DNA of 16,511 bases. Origin: Nitrososphaerota archaeon. GTDB lineage: Archaea; Thermoproteota; Nitrososphaeria; Nitrososphaerales; UBA57. The notes below the pieces were generated by a model, which worked only from the letters and a program-made list of their open reading frames with translations, was not told the DNA's origin and did no database searches. How positions within the stretch are numbered: the stretch's first letter is position 1; every line of letters begins with the position of its first letter. The stretch is taken from the NCBI GenBank assembly GCA_022572285.1, contig JACZWF010000009.1, positions 1-16,511 of the forward strand, given 5' to 3'. Positions 1 through 6,749 of this stretch are shown piece by piece. A program made the translations under genes and the position numbers.

Positions 1-49
1 TGAGAATTCTAGTAATCGAGCGGTTTGGATGGGATTTCTTACCGGCCAA
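1..49 (-). CDS. pstA: Probable 5' end of PstA, phosphate ABC transporter permease (partial, runs off the left edge)
   Basis: Just after the pstC stop codon on the minus strand, an open frame begins at TTG (bases 49-47) and stays open to the window edge, reading MAGKKSHPNRSITRIL. A purine-rich GAGAGGT stretch in the last codons of pstC could serve as its ribosome binding site. The basic, polar start suits the cytoplasmic N-terminus of a permease. PstA normally follows PstC and forms the second half of the membrane channel for phosphate. Only 16 codons are visible, so the identity rests almost entirely on gene order, and the TTG start is inferred because no ATG or GTG exists in this short stretch. 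Confidence 0.4.
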   Translation of the reverse strand, partial: MAGKKSHPNRSITRIL

Positions 50-51
50 AA

Positions 52-960
52 TTAGTACCTCTCCCAATATCGGCGCTTTATCCAGTCTCCGACTAGATTG
101 ATTGCTAGAACCATGATAAAGAGGGTAATACCGACTGCAAATATTGTCCTGTATTCAAGACTTCCGAATGGCGTCTCTCCAAGACTGAGTTGAGTTATGT
201 AAGCAGTCATGGTTTGTATGCTTACTAACGGATTCAAAGTTAGTCTCGGTGTTGATCCGGCTGCAATACTTACGATCATTGTCTCACCGATTGCTCTAGA
301 CATTGCCAAGATGATTGAAGCTATCACGCCGGAGATTGCTGCTGGTAGAACGACCCGGATGGCAACCTCGAACTTCCTAGCTCCTAATGCATAAGCTCCT
401 TCCCTCAAGAGACGTGGAACTGCTACCATTGCATCCTCACTTAGTGACGAGATCATGGGAATAATCATAAGACCCATGACTAAACCCGCGCTAAGGGCAT
501 TGAAGACCCTGAGGTTTGCAAAGATACCTTGGAGCTGAGGGGTTACATACGTAATCGCAAAATATCCGTAGACTACGGTCGGAATCCCTGCCAAGATCTC
601 TAGAACAGGTTTTATTGTTCGCCTCACCGAGTCTGGAGCATATTCACTCAGAAAAATAGCCGTTCCTAAACCAATCGGAACGGCTACTAGTAACGCAACT
701 GTAGCCACTAGCAGCGTCCCGGTAACTAGAGGCAGGATACCAAAATATTGAGGTTGGAAGAGAGGGGTCCAGCGGGTTTCAGTTAGGAATTCTAAGAGTG
801 AGACCTCTTGAAAGAAACTCAAAGCCTGGAAGACTAAAGTACCAAGGATAGCTAGCATAGTAATTACTGAAAGTGCGGCCGATAGAAAGAGGAGCCGTCT
901 TATGATCCGTTCATGAAGTCTCTCTTTCGGCTTCCTCCGAAGCTTTTGGGGCTCAACCAT
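52..960 (-). CDS. pstC: PstC, phosphate ABC transporter permease
   Basis: This is one of the two membrane permeases of the high-affinity phosphate importer, which pairs with PstA, the ATPase PstB and the binding protein PstS. The 302-residue protein has a basic cytoplasmic start (about residues 8-22), then six predicted membrane segments. The stretch FLTETRWTP...FGILPLVTGTLL (about 58-84) and the KPVLEILAGIPTVVYGYF segment (117-134) are typical of PstC rather than PstA. The EAA loop that docks on the ATPase is visible around residues 187-211 (EGAYALGARKFEVAIR). Length matches the family. The ATG start at 960 is preceded by GGAGA about nine bases upstream, inside the 34-base gap after pstS, so the two genes are probably co-transcribed. 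I see nothing truncated. Confidence 0.93.
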   Translation of the reverse strand: MVEPQKLRRKPKERLHERIIRRLLFLSAALSVITMLAILGTLVFQALSFFQEVSLLEFLTETRWTPLFQPQYFGILPLVTGTLLVATVALLVAVPIGLGTAIFLSEYAPDSVRRTIKPVLEILAGIPTVVYGYFAITYVTPQLQGIFANLRVFNALSAGLVMGLMIIPMISSLSEDAMVAVPRLLREGAYALGARKFEVAIRVVLPAAISGVIASIILAMSRAIGETMIVSIAAGSTPRLTLNPLVSIQTMTAYITQLSLGETPFGSLEYRTIFAVGITLFIMVLAINLVGDWIKRRYWERY

Positions 961-994
961 CAGAGATTCTCCAAAACCGGAAGCTTTCAGTGGA

Positions 995-1990
995 TTAGGC
1001 TCGGGATCTTAACATTTCTAGACTTCCACGGTATACTGATTCAGGAAGTGGAATGTATCCAACCTCTACAACAAGTTCTCCCGCGTTCTCTAGATAAAAT
1101 TCCACAAACGCCATGACCTCAACTCGTTCCAAAGCCTCCAAATTCACGTAGATGAATATCGGTCTGGCCAGTGGTCGATACTCACCTGAATTGATCGTCT
1201 GTTGAGATGGGGTAACCGGACCGTCCCCCGCATCAATCGGCACAATCTTGAGCTTGTCGCTATTCTCCACGTAATATGCAAAACCGAAATAACCAAGCGC
1301 GTTAACGTCCCCGGAGATCCCCTGAACCAGAACATTATCATTTTCACTGGCGGTGAAATCTGCCCTGCTGGCATCTTCTTGACCTACAATTACTTTGGTG
1401 AAGTAGTCAAATGTACCGGAATCTGTTCCAGGCCCATATAGATTAATTCGAATGTCCGGCCATTCCGGTCGAATATCGTTCCAGGTGCTAACTGAACTTC
1501 CAGGCTCCCATATTCGCTTTAGCTCTTCAACAGTTAAGTAACCAACCCAGTCGTTCTCGGGATTTACTGAAACAGCAATACCATCGATTGCCACACGTAA
1601 CTCGAGAAAACTAACCCCATTCATGGAGGCTTGCTCTGCCTCAGAAGGTTTGATAGGCCTAGAAGCATCGTTGATCTCGATCTCTCCAACAATGAATCTC
1701 TTGAAACCCCCGCCAGTACCAGAAACTCCCACGTTTAATCGAACCCTTGGGTTTTCCTTCAGAAACTCTTCCGCAACAGCCTCGGTAATCGGAAAGACCG
1801 TACTAGATCCATCTATCTCAATCGTGCCCGAGAGAAGACCATCTACTCCTGGCGGTTCCTGGCCTGTTTGGGCCGGTCGAAAAGTAACGGCTGTAAATCC
1901 AAGTATTCCAGCAACAACAAAGACACCAAGAATTGCTGCTACCAGAATTATCCTACTTATTCCAAGATTGGATTGACTTGATTTACTCAT
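995..1990 (-). CDS. pstS: PstS-type phosphate-binding protein, membrane anchored
   Basis: This is the extracytoplasmic binding protein that captures phosphate and hands it to PstC/PstA. Residues about 13-36 form a single hydrophobic helix after a short basic start, acting as a signal anchor. No lipobox cysteine is seen, so it is probably tethered by this uncleaved helix. The mature domain shows phosphate-binding signatures: IDGSSTVFPITEAVAEEF (about 59-76), VSGTGGGFKRF (89-99) and YGPGTDSGTFDYF (185-197). Its 331 residues fit the family. The ATG start at 1990 has a TATA-like element about 28 bases upstream on the same strand, so the message may be leaderless. It heads a pst operon and is divergent from the PhoU-like regulator. 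Confidence 0.93.
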   Translation of the reverse strand: MSKSSQSNLGISRIILVAAILGVFVVAGILGFTAVTFRPAQTGQEPPGVDGLLSGTIEIDGSSTVFPITEAVAEEFLKENPRVRLNVGVSGTGGGFKRFIVGEIEINDASRPIKPSEAEQASMNGVSFLELRVAIDGIAVSVNPENDWVGYLTVEELKRIWEPGSSVSTWNDIRPEWPDIRINLYGPGTDSGTFDYFTKVIVGQEDASRADFTASENDNVLVQGISGDVNALGYFGFAYYVENSDKLKIVPIDAGDGPVTPSQQTINSGEYRPLARPIFIYVNLEALERVEVMAFVEFYLENAGELVVEVGYIPLPESVYRGSLEMLRSRA

Positions 1991-2013
1991 CTATGGGTGA
2001 ATCGACGAACAGT

Positions 2014-2023
2014 GAAATATATT
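2014..2023 (-). promoter_or_regulatory. TATA-like box for pstS
   Basis: Read on the minus strand this is AATATATTTC, centred about 28 bases before the pstS ATG. That spacing would put transcription initiation at or next to the start codon, as for leaderless archaeal messages. It is inferred from sequence and spacing only. Confidence 0.5.
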
Positions 2024-2035
2024 CAAATCGCAATG

Positions 2036-2045
2036 AAAATATATA
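2036..2045 (+). promoter_or_regulatory. TATA-like box for the PhoU-like regulator gene
   Basis: AAAATATATA lies 45-54 bases before the GTG at 2090. Usual archaeal spacing would start transcription near 2066-2071 and leave a leader of about 20 bases. It lies back to back with the pstS box, so one repressor bound between them could control both directions. This is an inference. Confidence 0.5.
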
Positions 2046-2089
2046 GAGAACGATAACCATATTGCCATGGTATTTCCACATAGTAGGAC

Positions 2090-3151
2090 GTGGTGTTGTC
2101 CGTGAAACAGCAGCAGAACGAAGAGATTCGAAAGATTCAGTTCTCAGGAAAGTCGTCATATACACTTGCATTACCGAAAAGATGGGTAGAAGAGATGGGT
2201 CTAGGATCGGGGGATAGGGTCAGAGTTGGAAGGCAAGATAGCAGGTCCCTCTTGATCACGGCGGGAGATTCCCCTACGCTGAGAAGTAAAGGAGAAATCA
2301 CAATGCATGTATCTAACAATGACAGTCCAGGTTTTATCATTCGGAAATTGGTTTCGATATACCTTAGTGGTTACAATCTCATCAATGCAAGGGCAAAAAC
2401 TGGGAGGCTATCATCCATGCAGCGAGACGCGATGAAGAAACTCGTTAGGAGTAAGTTTGTTGGAACTGAAATTATTGAGGATTCATCCGAAGGGATATCG
2501 CTACAGGTCCTGCTCAATCCGTCAGAGTTGACAGTTGCAAATGCCCTGAGAAGGATGTTCATCATCGCTACATCAATGCATCGAGAGGCTATGACCGCTC
2601 TGTTGGAATTCAATAAAGAGAGTGCGAAGGAGATAGCCAATACCGATGACGAGGTGGATAGGTTCGGGCTTTATGCAATAAGACAGCTTAAGTTTGCCGT
2701 AGAAAGCGACGCTGCATCTGATATTGCAGGACTCGAGACTAGGCGAGATTCCCTAGGATACCGGATAGTCGTGAAAAGTCTGGAGAGAATAGCTGATCAT
2801 GCTGCAATGATGGCGGAAGAGATCAGAGTATTCCCATCACCAATCCCAAAAGACATTGGAAAGAAGATGAGGGAATTTAGCGACTTTTCGCTTGAGCGAT
2901 TGGAGAAGGCAATGAACTCCCTCTTCAGCAGAGATTACGAAGCGGCAGATGAAGTTGTAGCCGAGGTGGCGGTTACACGAGAGATGGAGAATGCTATCAT
3001 AGATCTAGCTTCTTCAAAACTCAAGGCCGCTGAGGTATCTCATCTCAGATTGGTGCTCGAGGATATCCGAAGGACAGCTGAATATTCTGCAGACATCGGT
3101 GAGATTGTTTTGAATCTTACTATTGAGAAGTTACTTACCAAACAAGCGTAG
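2090..3151 (+). CDS. AbrB-PhoU fusion, phosphate uptake regulator
   Basis: The 353-residue protein joins two parts. Residues about 13-58 resemble a SpoVT/AbrB swapped-hairpin DNA-binding domain (RKIQFSGKSSYTLALPKRWV, then GDRVRVG). From about residue 75 to the end it is helical, with acidic and hydrophobic heptad-like runs typical of PhoU (for example ESLERIADHAA-type helices near 226-240 and LRLVLEDIRRTAEYSADI near 320-337). Archaeal proteins of this layout are annotated as phosphate uptake regulators, so this one probably senses phosphate status and controls the divergent pst genes. The start is uncertain: GTG at 2090, GTG 2093, TTG 2096 and GTG 2102 are all in frame, and an in-frame stop at 2084 rules out anything further upstream. 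The GTGGTG at 2090-2095 could itself be a Shine-Dalgarno-like element for GTG 2102. Confidence 0.85.
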   Translation: MVLSVKQQQNEEIRKIQFSGKSSYTLALPKRWVEEMGLGSGDRVRVGRQDSRSLLITAGDSPTLRSKGEITMHVSNNDSPGFIIRKLVSIYLSGYNLINARAKTGRLSSMQRDAMKKLVRSKFVGTEIIEDSSEGISLQVLLNPSELTVANALRRMFIIATSMHREAMTALLEFNKESAKEIANTDDEVDRFGLYAIRQLKFAVESDAASDIAGLETRRDSLGYRIVVKSLERIADHAAMMAEEIRVFPSPIPKDIGKKMREFSDFSLERLEKAMNSLFSRDYEAADEVVAEVAVTREMENAIIDLASSKLKAAEVSHLRLVLEDIRRTAEYSADIGEIVLNLTIEKLLTKQA

Positions 3152-3313
3152 CAATGAATCTGATTTCCATTAGAACTCTCAAATAAATCCAAGATGTAAC
3201 CGGGAATTCGAAGGCCGAACGAAATTCATTGACCTAAAACAACTTAGAGTGCTCTTTGCTAGCGTGGCCGCTCTCAAGCAAGAATTTTCTTCGAAAAACT
3301 CGTGTTCCTATGA

Positions 3314-3478
3314 CTATGGATGCCACTATGCTACTGCTCTTCTCCGATAGTGATTCAACCAATAATAGGAGCATTCGGACTTGGTAACAGTTTCCTCTTC
3401 GGGGGCATCATCTCGGTCGCAATCATGATACCTTTTGCAGTTCTGCAAGTGAAGTCATCCGCTAGAAGGAGGATATGA
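3314..3478 (+). pseudogene. Possible decayed C-terminal end of a membrane transporter
   Basis: Bases 3152-3461 hold no intact gene. Within and just beyond them, one plus-strand frame open from 3314 to the TGA at 3476-3478 encodes a strongly hydrophobic glycine-rich helix (IIGAFGLGNSFLFGGIISVA, then IMIPFAVL), followed by a basic tail (QVKSSARRRI). This resembles the last membrane helix and tail of a major facilitator transporter. An in-frame stop lies at 3311, and I find no convincing continuation upstream in any frame, so it looks like a remnant. It overlaps the convergent LLM gene by 17 bases. The family call is a guess from composition. The rest of the gap (3152-3313) shows no RNA gene, clear terminator or repeat to my eye. 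Confidence 0.35.
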
Positions 3479-4298
3479 TATCTTTCTCGAAGCTAGAGAC
3501 GTTTGCCTTGAAGTTCGAGTCGCGTGCCAGGCTCGCGAGAAAATACTCGGCTCCCAGACTCTTCGCTTCCTCGACCTTCTTCATTTGATCTTTAGAATCA
3601 TATTTAGATGGCCACATGGAACCATATAGTATCGAGATCTCATCCTTCCTCTTATGTTTCGCAGCCGCCTCAAAAAGTAGGCGTTTTGCCGTCTCGTACT
3701 CTTCATTTGATCTTGGGAAAGCAAGGTGACATATGTTAGCATACTGCCCCGCTAACTTCAACATTCTGGGACTATTTGTGCCAAAGAGAAGTTTCGGGTA
3801 CGGTTTTTGTACTGGCTTTGGTTCCAATTGGGCACCTTTTGCCTTGTAGAACTTACCATCGAAGTCCACGACATCATCTTTCCACAATTTCATGATTAGC
3901 TCGAGGCCCTCCCTCGTCTTATCCACTCGGGTCTTGTTGTTACTCCACTCACTATAACCCTCAAACTCAGATTGGGACCAGCCAGCTCCGACACCCAAGG
4001 TCACTCTACCATTGGAGAGATGATCAAGGGTAGATATCATCTTGGCTAAAATGGCGGGGGGCCTAAACGGTATCGGAGTTACAAGCGTTCCCAACCGCAA
4101 CTTCTCTGTCTTAGCAGCAAGGAACGAGAGCGTTATCCACGATTCAAGGGTTGACGATCTCTCATTGCCTTGCCCCCACATGTAATGATCAGGAATTAAA
4201 ATTGTGTCGAATCCATGTTTGTCCGCTTCCATAGCACCCTCTATGATGTGCGGAAGCTCTTCAAACATATTTGTCATTCCTCCTAGGACGAATTTCAT
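3462..4298 (-). CDS. LLM-class (luciferase-like) F420/flavin-dependent oxidoreductase
   Basis: The 278-residue protein has the TIM-barrel pattern of the bacterial luciferase superfamily. It shows an N-terminal strand MKFVLGG, then EADKHGFDTILIPDHY (about 24-39), the KLRLGTLVTPIPFRPPAILAKM segment (66-87) and the family signature LDHLSNGRVTLGVGAGW (91-107). It also has the DKTREGLELIMKLW helix (126-139) and the LLFGTNSPRML segment (170-180). These features match the group that uses coenzyme F420 in archaea and actinobacteria. The substrate cannot be read from sequence. At 278 residues it is slightly short for the family but looks complete. The ATG at 4298 is preceded by GGAGAGGA. It stands alone, divergent from the polyprenyl synthase. 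FMN use instead of F420 cannot be excluded. Confidence 0.85.
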   Translation of the reverse strand: MKFVLGGMTNMFEELPHIIEGAMEADKHGFDTILIPDHYMWGQGNERSSTLESWITLSFLAAKTEKLRLGTLVTPIPFRPPAILAKMISTLDHLSNGRVTLGVGAGWSQSEFEGYSEWSNNKTRVDKTREGLELIMKLWKDDVVDFDGKFYKAKGAQLEPKPVQKPYPKLLFGTNSPRMLKLAGQYANICHLAFPRSNEEYETAKRLLFEAAAKHKRKDEISILYGSMWPSKYDSKDQMKKVEEAKSLGAEYFLASLARDSNFKANVSSFEKDIISSF

Positions 4299-4373
4299 TA
4301 CATCCTCTCCAAGGACAAGTTCTTATTATCTGCTCACTTACTTCGATTCTATGGGAGCTCTCAGGGTTACAGA

Positions 4374-4380
4374 TTATATA
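4374..4380 (+). promoter_or_regulatory. TATA-like box for the polyprenyl synthase gene
   Basis: TTATATA is centred about 32 bases before the TTG at 4409, so transcription would start around 4403-4409. This supports TTG as the start of a leaderless or nearly leaderless message. Confidence 0.5.
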
Positions 4381-4408
4381 GTAGAGGGATGAAGCGAAGA
4401 CTAAGAGG

Positions 4409-5290
4409 TTGGAAATACACGAAGAGCTGATACGCGACCTCGAAAAGAGGTCGGCACCATACATTGTCCGAATCAATGGCGCTCTCAGCAAAATAATGAA
4501 AGACCACAACACCTCGAATTTCTTCGAGCCTCTCTCCTACGCAACCGATGGGGGAAAGAGAATTCGGCCACTCCTCTTGATGCTCTCTGCGGAGAGTGTC
4601 GGACCTCGAGATAATAGTGACAAAAAGACAGAACTTGCATCGGTGGGGATCGAACTCCTGCATACAGAATCAATAATCCACGACGATATCATAGATGAAC
4701 AGACAGCAAGAAGAGACAGAGTCGCGTTCCATATAAAGTACGGATATAGTACTGCGATACTCACTGCGGACTTTGTTTTTGGAATTATCCTTGAGATAGC
4801 TGCGGTATACAACGATGCCAGAGTTTCAAAGGAGCTCTCTCTAGCCGCGCTCACCATGTGTGAGGGGGAGCTTAGGGAGGTAAGGTTGGGTCAGGACATC
4901 AAGAAGCTCACCTGGCAGAACTATATCACGGTCGTTACTGAAAAAACTGCAGCCCTTTTTCGGACCGCGACAAAGCTGGGATCCATTATTGGAGGAGGAA
5001 CCGATGAGGAGATTCAAGCACTCTCAAACTATGGCATCAATCTTGGGATAGCATATCAAATTCAAGACGATATTCTAGATTGGGGTGAGGATGAAGAGCT
5101 CACTAAAGCATCAATGAAAACTACTAACGCCAAAGACGATGGGGTTAATGATGTCAATATTTCAAAACTCAAAGAAATGGCAGATGTCTACTCAAAGAAA
5201 GCAAAGGGAGAGCTTCAGAAGATCAGAACAAGTCCTGCAAGGGACTTTCTCTATTATCTGGCAGACTTTACAGTCTTGCGAGATTACTAG
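4409..5290 (+). CDS. Polyprenyl (geranylgeranyl-type) diphosphate synthase
   Basis: This enzyme condenses isopentenyl diphosphate with allylic diphosphates to make the isoprenoid chains of archaeal membrane lipids or quinones. All hallmarks are visible. These are GKRIRP (49-54, diphosphate binding), the first aspartate-rich motif HDDIID (91-96) with the arginine pair at 101-102, lysine 179 in EKT, and the second aspartate-rich motif QDDILD (219-224). It ends with the usual RDY-type tail. The residue after the Arg pair is Asp rather than the common Gly. The start is TTG at 4409. An in-frame stop at 4382 and no in-frame ATG or GTG between exclude alternatives upstream. Chain length cannot be fixed with certainty. 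The 293 residues are a little shorter than many homologues. It ends one base from the convergent nuoN stop. Confidence 0.9.
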   Translation: MEIHEELIRDLEKRSAPYIVRINGALSKIMKDHNTSNFFEPLSYATDGGKRIRPLLLMLSAESVGPRDNSDKKTELASVGIELLHTESIIHDDIIDEQTARRDRVAFHIKYGYSTAILTADFVFGIILEIAAVYNDARVSKELSLAALTMCEGELREVRLGQDIKKLTWQNYITVVTEKTAALFRTATKLGSIIGGGTDEEIQALSNYGINLGIAYQIQDDILDWGEDEELTKASMKTTNAKDDGVNDVNISKLKEMADVYSKKAKGELQKIRTSPARDFLYYLADFTVLRDY

Positions 5291-5291
5291 A

Positions 5292-6749
5292 CTAGATCCC
5301 GGACAGGAATTGTGTGCTAGCTCTGCTAGCAAATTCAAAGACAGGCCCAGGGAAGATGCCTGTCAGAATTATTATCGCTGACGTAATCAAAAGGACAGCG
5401 GCCATTGCGAAGGGTTCCTTGATGGATACCTTCTCAGCCGGTTCGTCCATATACATCCGCTTTACGATTATTCCATAATAGCCAAGAGAGATAGCGGTAT
5501 TCACCAATCCTCCGAGGGCAAGCCACGCGAATCCTCCATCCGCGGCTGCGGTAAATAGAACGAGCTTACTCCAGAACCCGTTCAACGGAGGGATTCCTAC
5601 TAGCCCGAGTAATGCTATCATGAGGCTGAATGCTGTGATCGGCATGACTCTGGCAAGCCCGTTGTATGATGATATGGATGTCTTTGATGTCTTGTACCGA
5701 ACAACTGCAGCAGCTATGAATGCTGTCGCTTGGAGGAGAGCGTGATTGAGAGAATGATATAGGAGTCCACTAAGTCCAAGAGTCGAAGTGGGAAGCACCA
5801 CCAGTCCTATCAGGAGGTACCCGCCTTGAGCAATGCTTGAATATGCCAACATCCTCGTAATCGACTTTTGTGTCAGTGCACTGAGGTTTCCCAAGGTCAT
5901 TGTCGCTAGGGCTATGATTGCTAATGACATTGAAAGATCAAATCTTAGGAGAGGAAAAAGCACCGCAAAAACCCTGATCGCAGCCACAAATCCTGCCTTC
6001 TTTGTTGCTGCAGAGAGAAGAGCGCTTACAGTTGTTGGAGCACCCTCATAAGCATCAGGAATCCACATATGGAAAGGTACAATCGAAAGCTTCAAGCCGA
6101 AACCTGCGATGAGCATCACCGCTCCGAATCCAGCCAAGGGTATCATATTTGGCGAGATATTCGTGAGAGAATTGAGGACGACATTAAGGTTAGTTGATCC
6201 TGATAATCCAAAGATTATGGACATACCATATAGGAGGACACCAGACGAGAGTGCTCCGAGTATAAAGTACTTTACAGCTGCTTCATTCGAAAGCTTGTCG
6301 CCCTTCTTGAATCCTGCAAGTATGAAGGTCGGGAGGCTCATTAGTTCCCAAGCAACGAATATCATCAGAAGATCTACTGCAAACGAGAGTACTACCATCC
6401 CAAGAGAAGTGAACAAGAGAAGTGAGTAGTAGATTGAAACATTCGGATTATCCTTCATGTAGTCGAAAGATGTAACAGTGACAAGTAATGCCACCAGAAT
6501 TACAACGAAACTGAAGAATACGCCGAGCAAATCGTTTTGGACAAGATTGGGGACGGAGCTGTCCAATGGGACAAGTCCTAATCCTCCAATTGTTAGGATC
6601 AGAAGTGCAAATGCTAGTATCAGCAAAGTAAAGTATCCGGAGAACTTGGCATTCCTAGCTTTACCAAGCCCTACATCTAGGGCTGGAATGAGAAGAGCCG
6701 CTGAAGCCAGAGCACCGATTAGAATGAGTGGAATGTCCAGCTTAGCCAC
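5292..6749 (-). CDS. nuoN: NuoN, complex I antiporter-like membrane subunit
   Basis: This is one of the proton-translocating membrane subunits of complex I, placed next to the H/J/K linking subunits in known structures. The 485 residues equal the usual length. The pumping residues are present: Glu135 in AWELMSLPTF (TM5), Lys220 in GFGLKLSIVPFHMW (TM7), Lys250 in SAATKKAGF (TM8) and Lys395 in GFWSKL (TM12). It is the last gene of the operon and overlaps nuoM by eight bases. The start is GTG at 6749. A perfect-looking GGGAGGTG lies at 6754-6747 and includes that GTG, an unusually close placement. No other ATG or GTG lies nearby in frame, so a CTG four codons in is the only spaced alternative. 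Confidence 0.94.
   Translation of the reverse strand: MAKLDIPLILIGALASAALLIPALDVGLGKARNAKFSGYFTLLILAFALLILTIGGLGLVPLDSSVPNLVQNDLLGVFFSFVVILVALLVTVTSFDYMKDNPNVSIYYSLLLFTSLGMVVLSFAVDLLMIFVAWELMSLPTFILAGFKKGDKLSNEAAVKYFILGALSSGVLLYGMSIIFGLSGSTNLNVVLNSLTNISPNMIPLAGFGAVMLIAGFGLKLSIVPFHMWIPDAYEGAPTTVSALLSAATKKAGFVAAIRVFAVLFPLLRFDLSMSLAIIALATMTLGNLSALTQKSITRMLAYSSIAQGGYLLIGLVVLPTSTLGLSGLLYHSLNHALLQATAFIAAAVVRYKTSKTSISSYNGLARVMPITAFSLMIALLGLVGIPPLNGFWSKLVLFTAAADGGFAWLALGGLVNTAISLGYYGIIVKRMYMDEPAEKVSIKEPFAMAAVLLITSAIIILTGIFPGPVFEFASRASTQFLSGI

Noticed and set aside
1983..2171. Minus-strand frame spanning the pstS/regulator gap
   Set aside because: It covers the promoter region and the start of the regulator. 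Its product has no signature, and the TATA-like boxes explain the region better.
4367..4857. Minus-strand open frames opposite the 5' half of the polyprenyl synthase gene
   Set aside because: They run antisense to conserved catalytic motifs, overlap one another in different frames, and have no recognisable domain.
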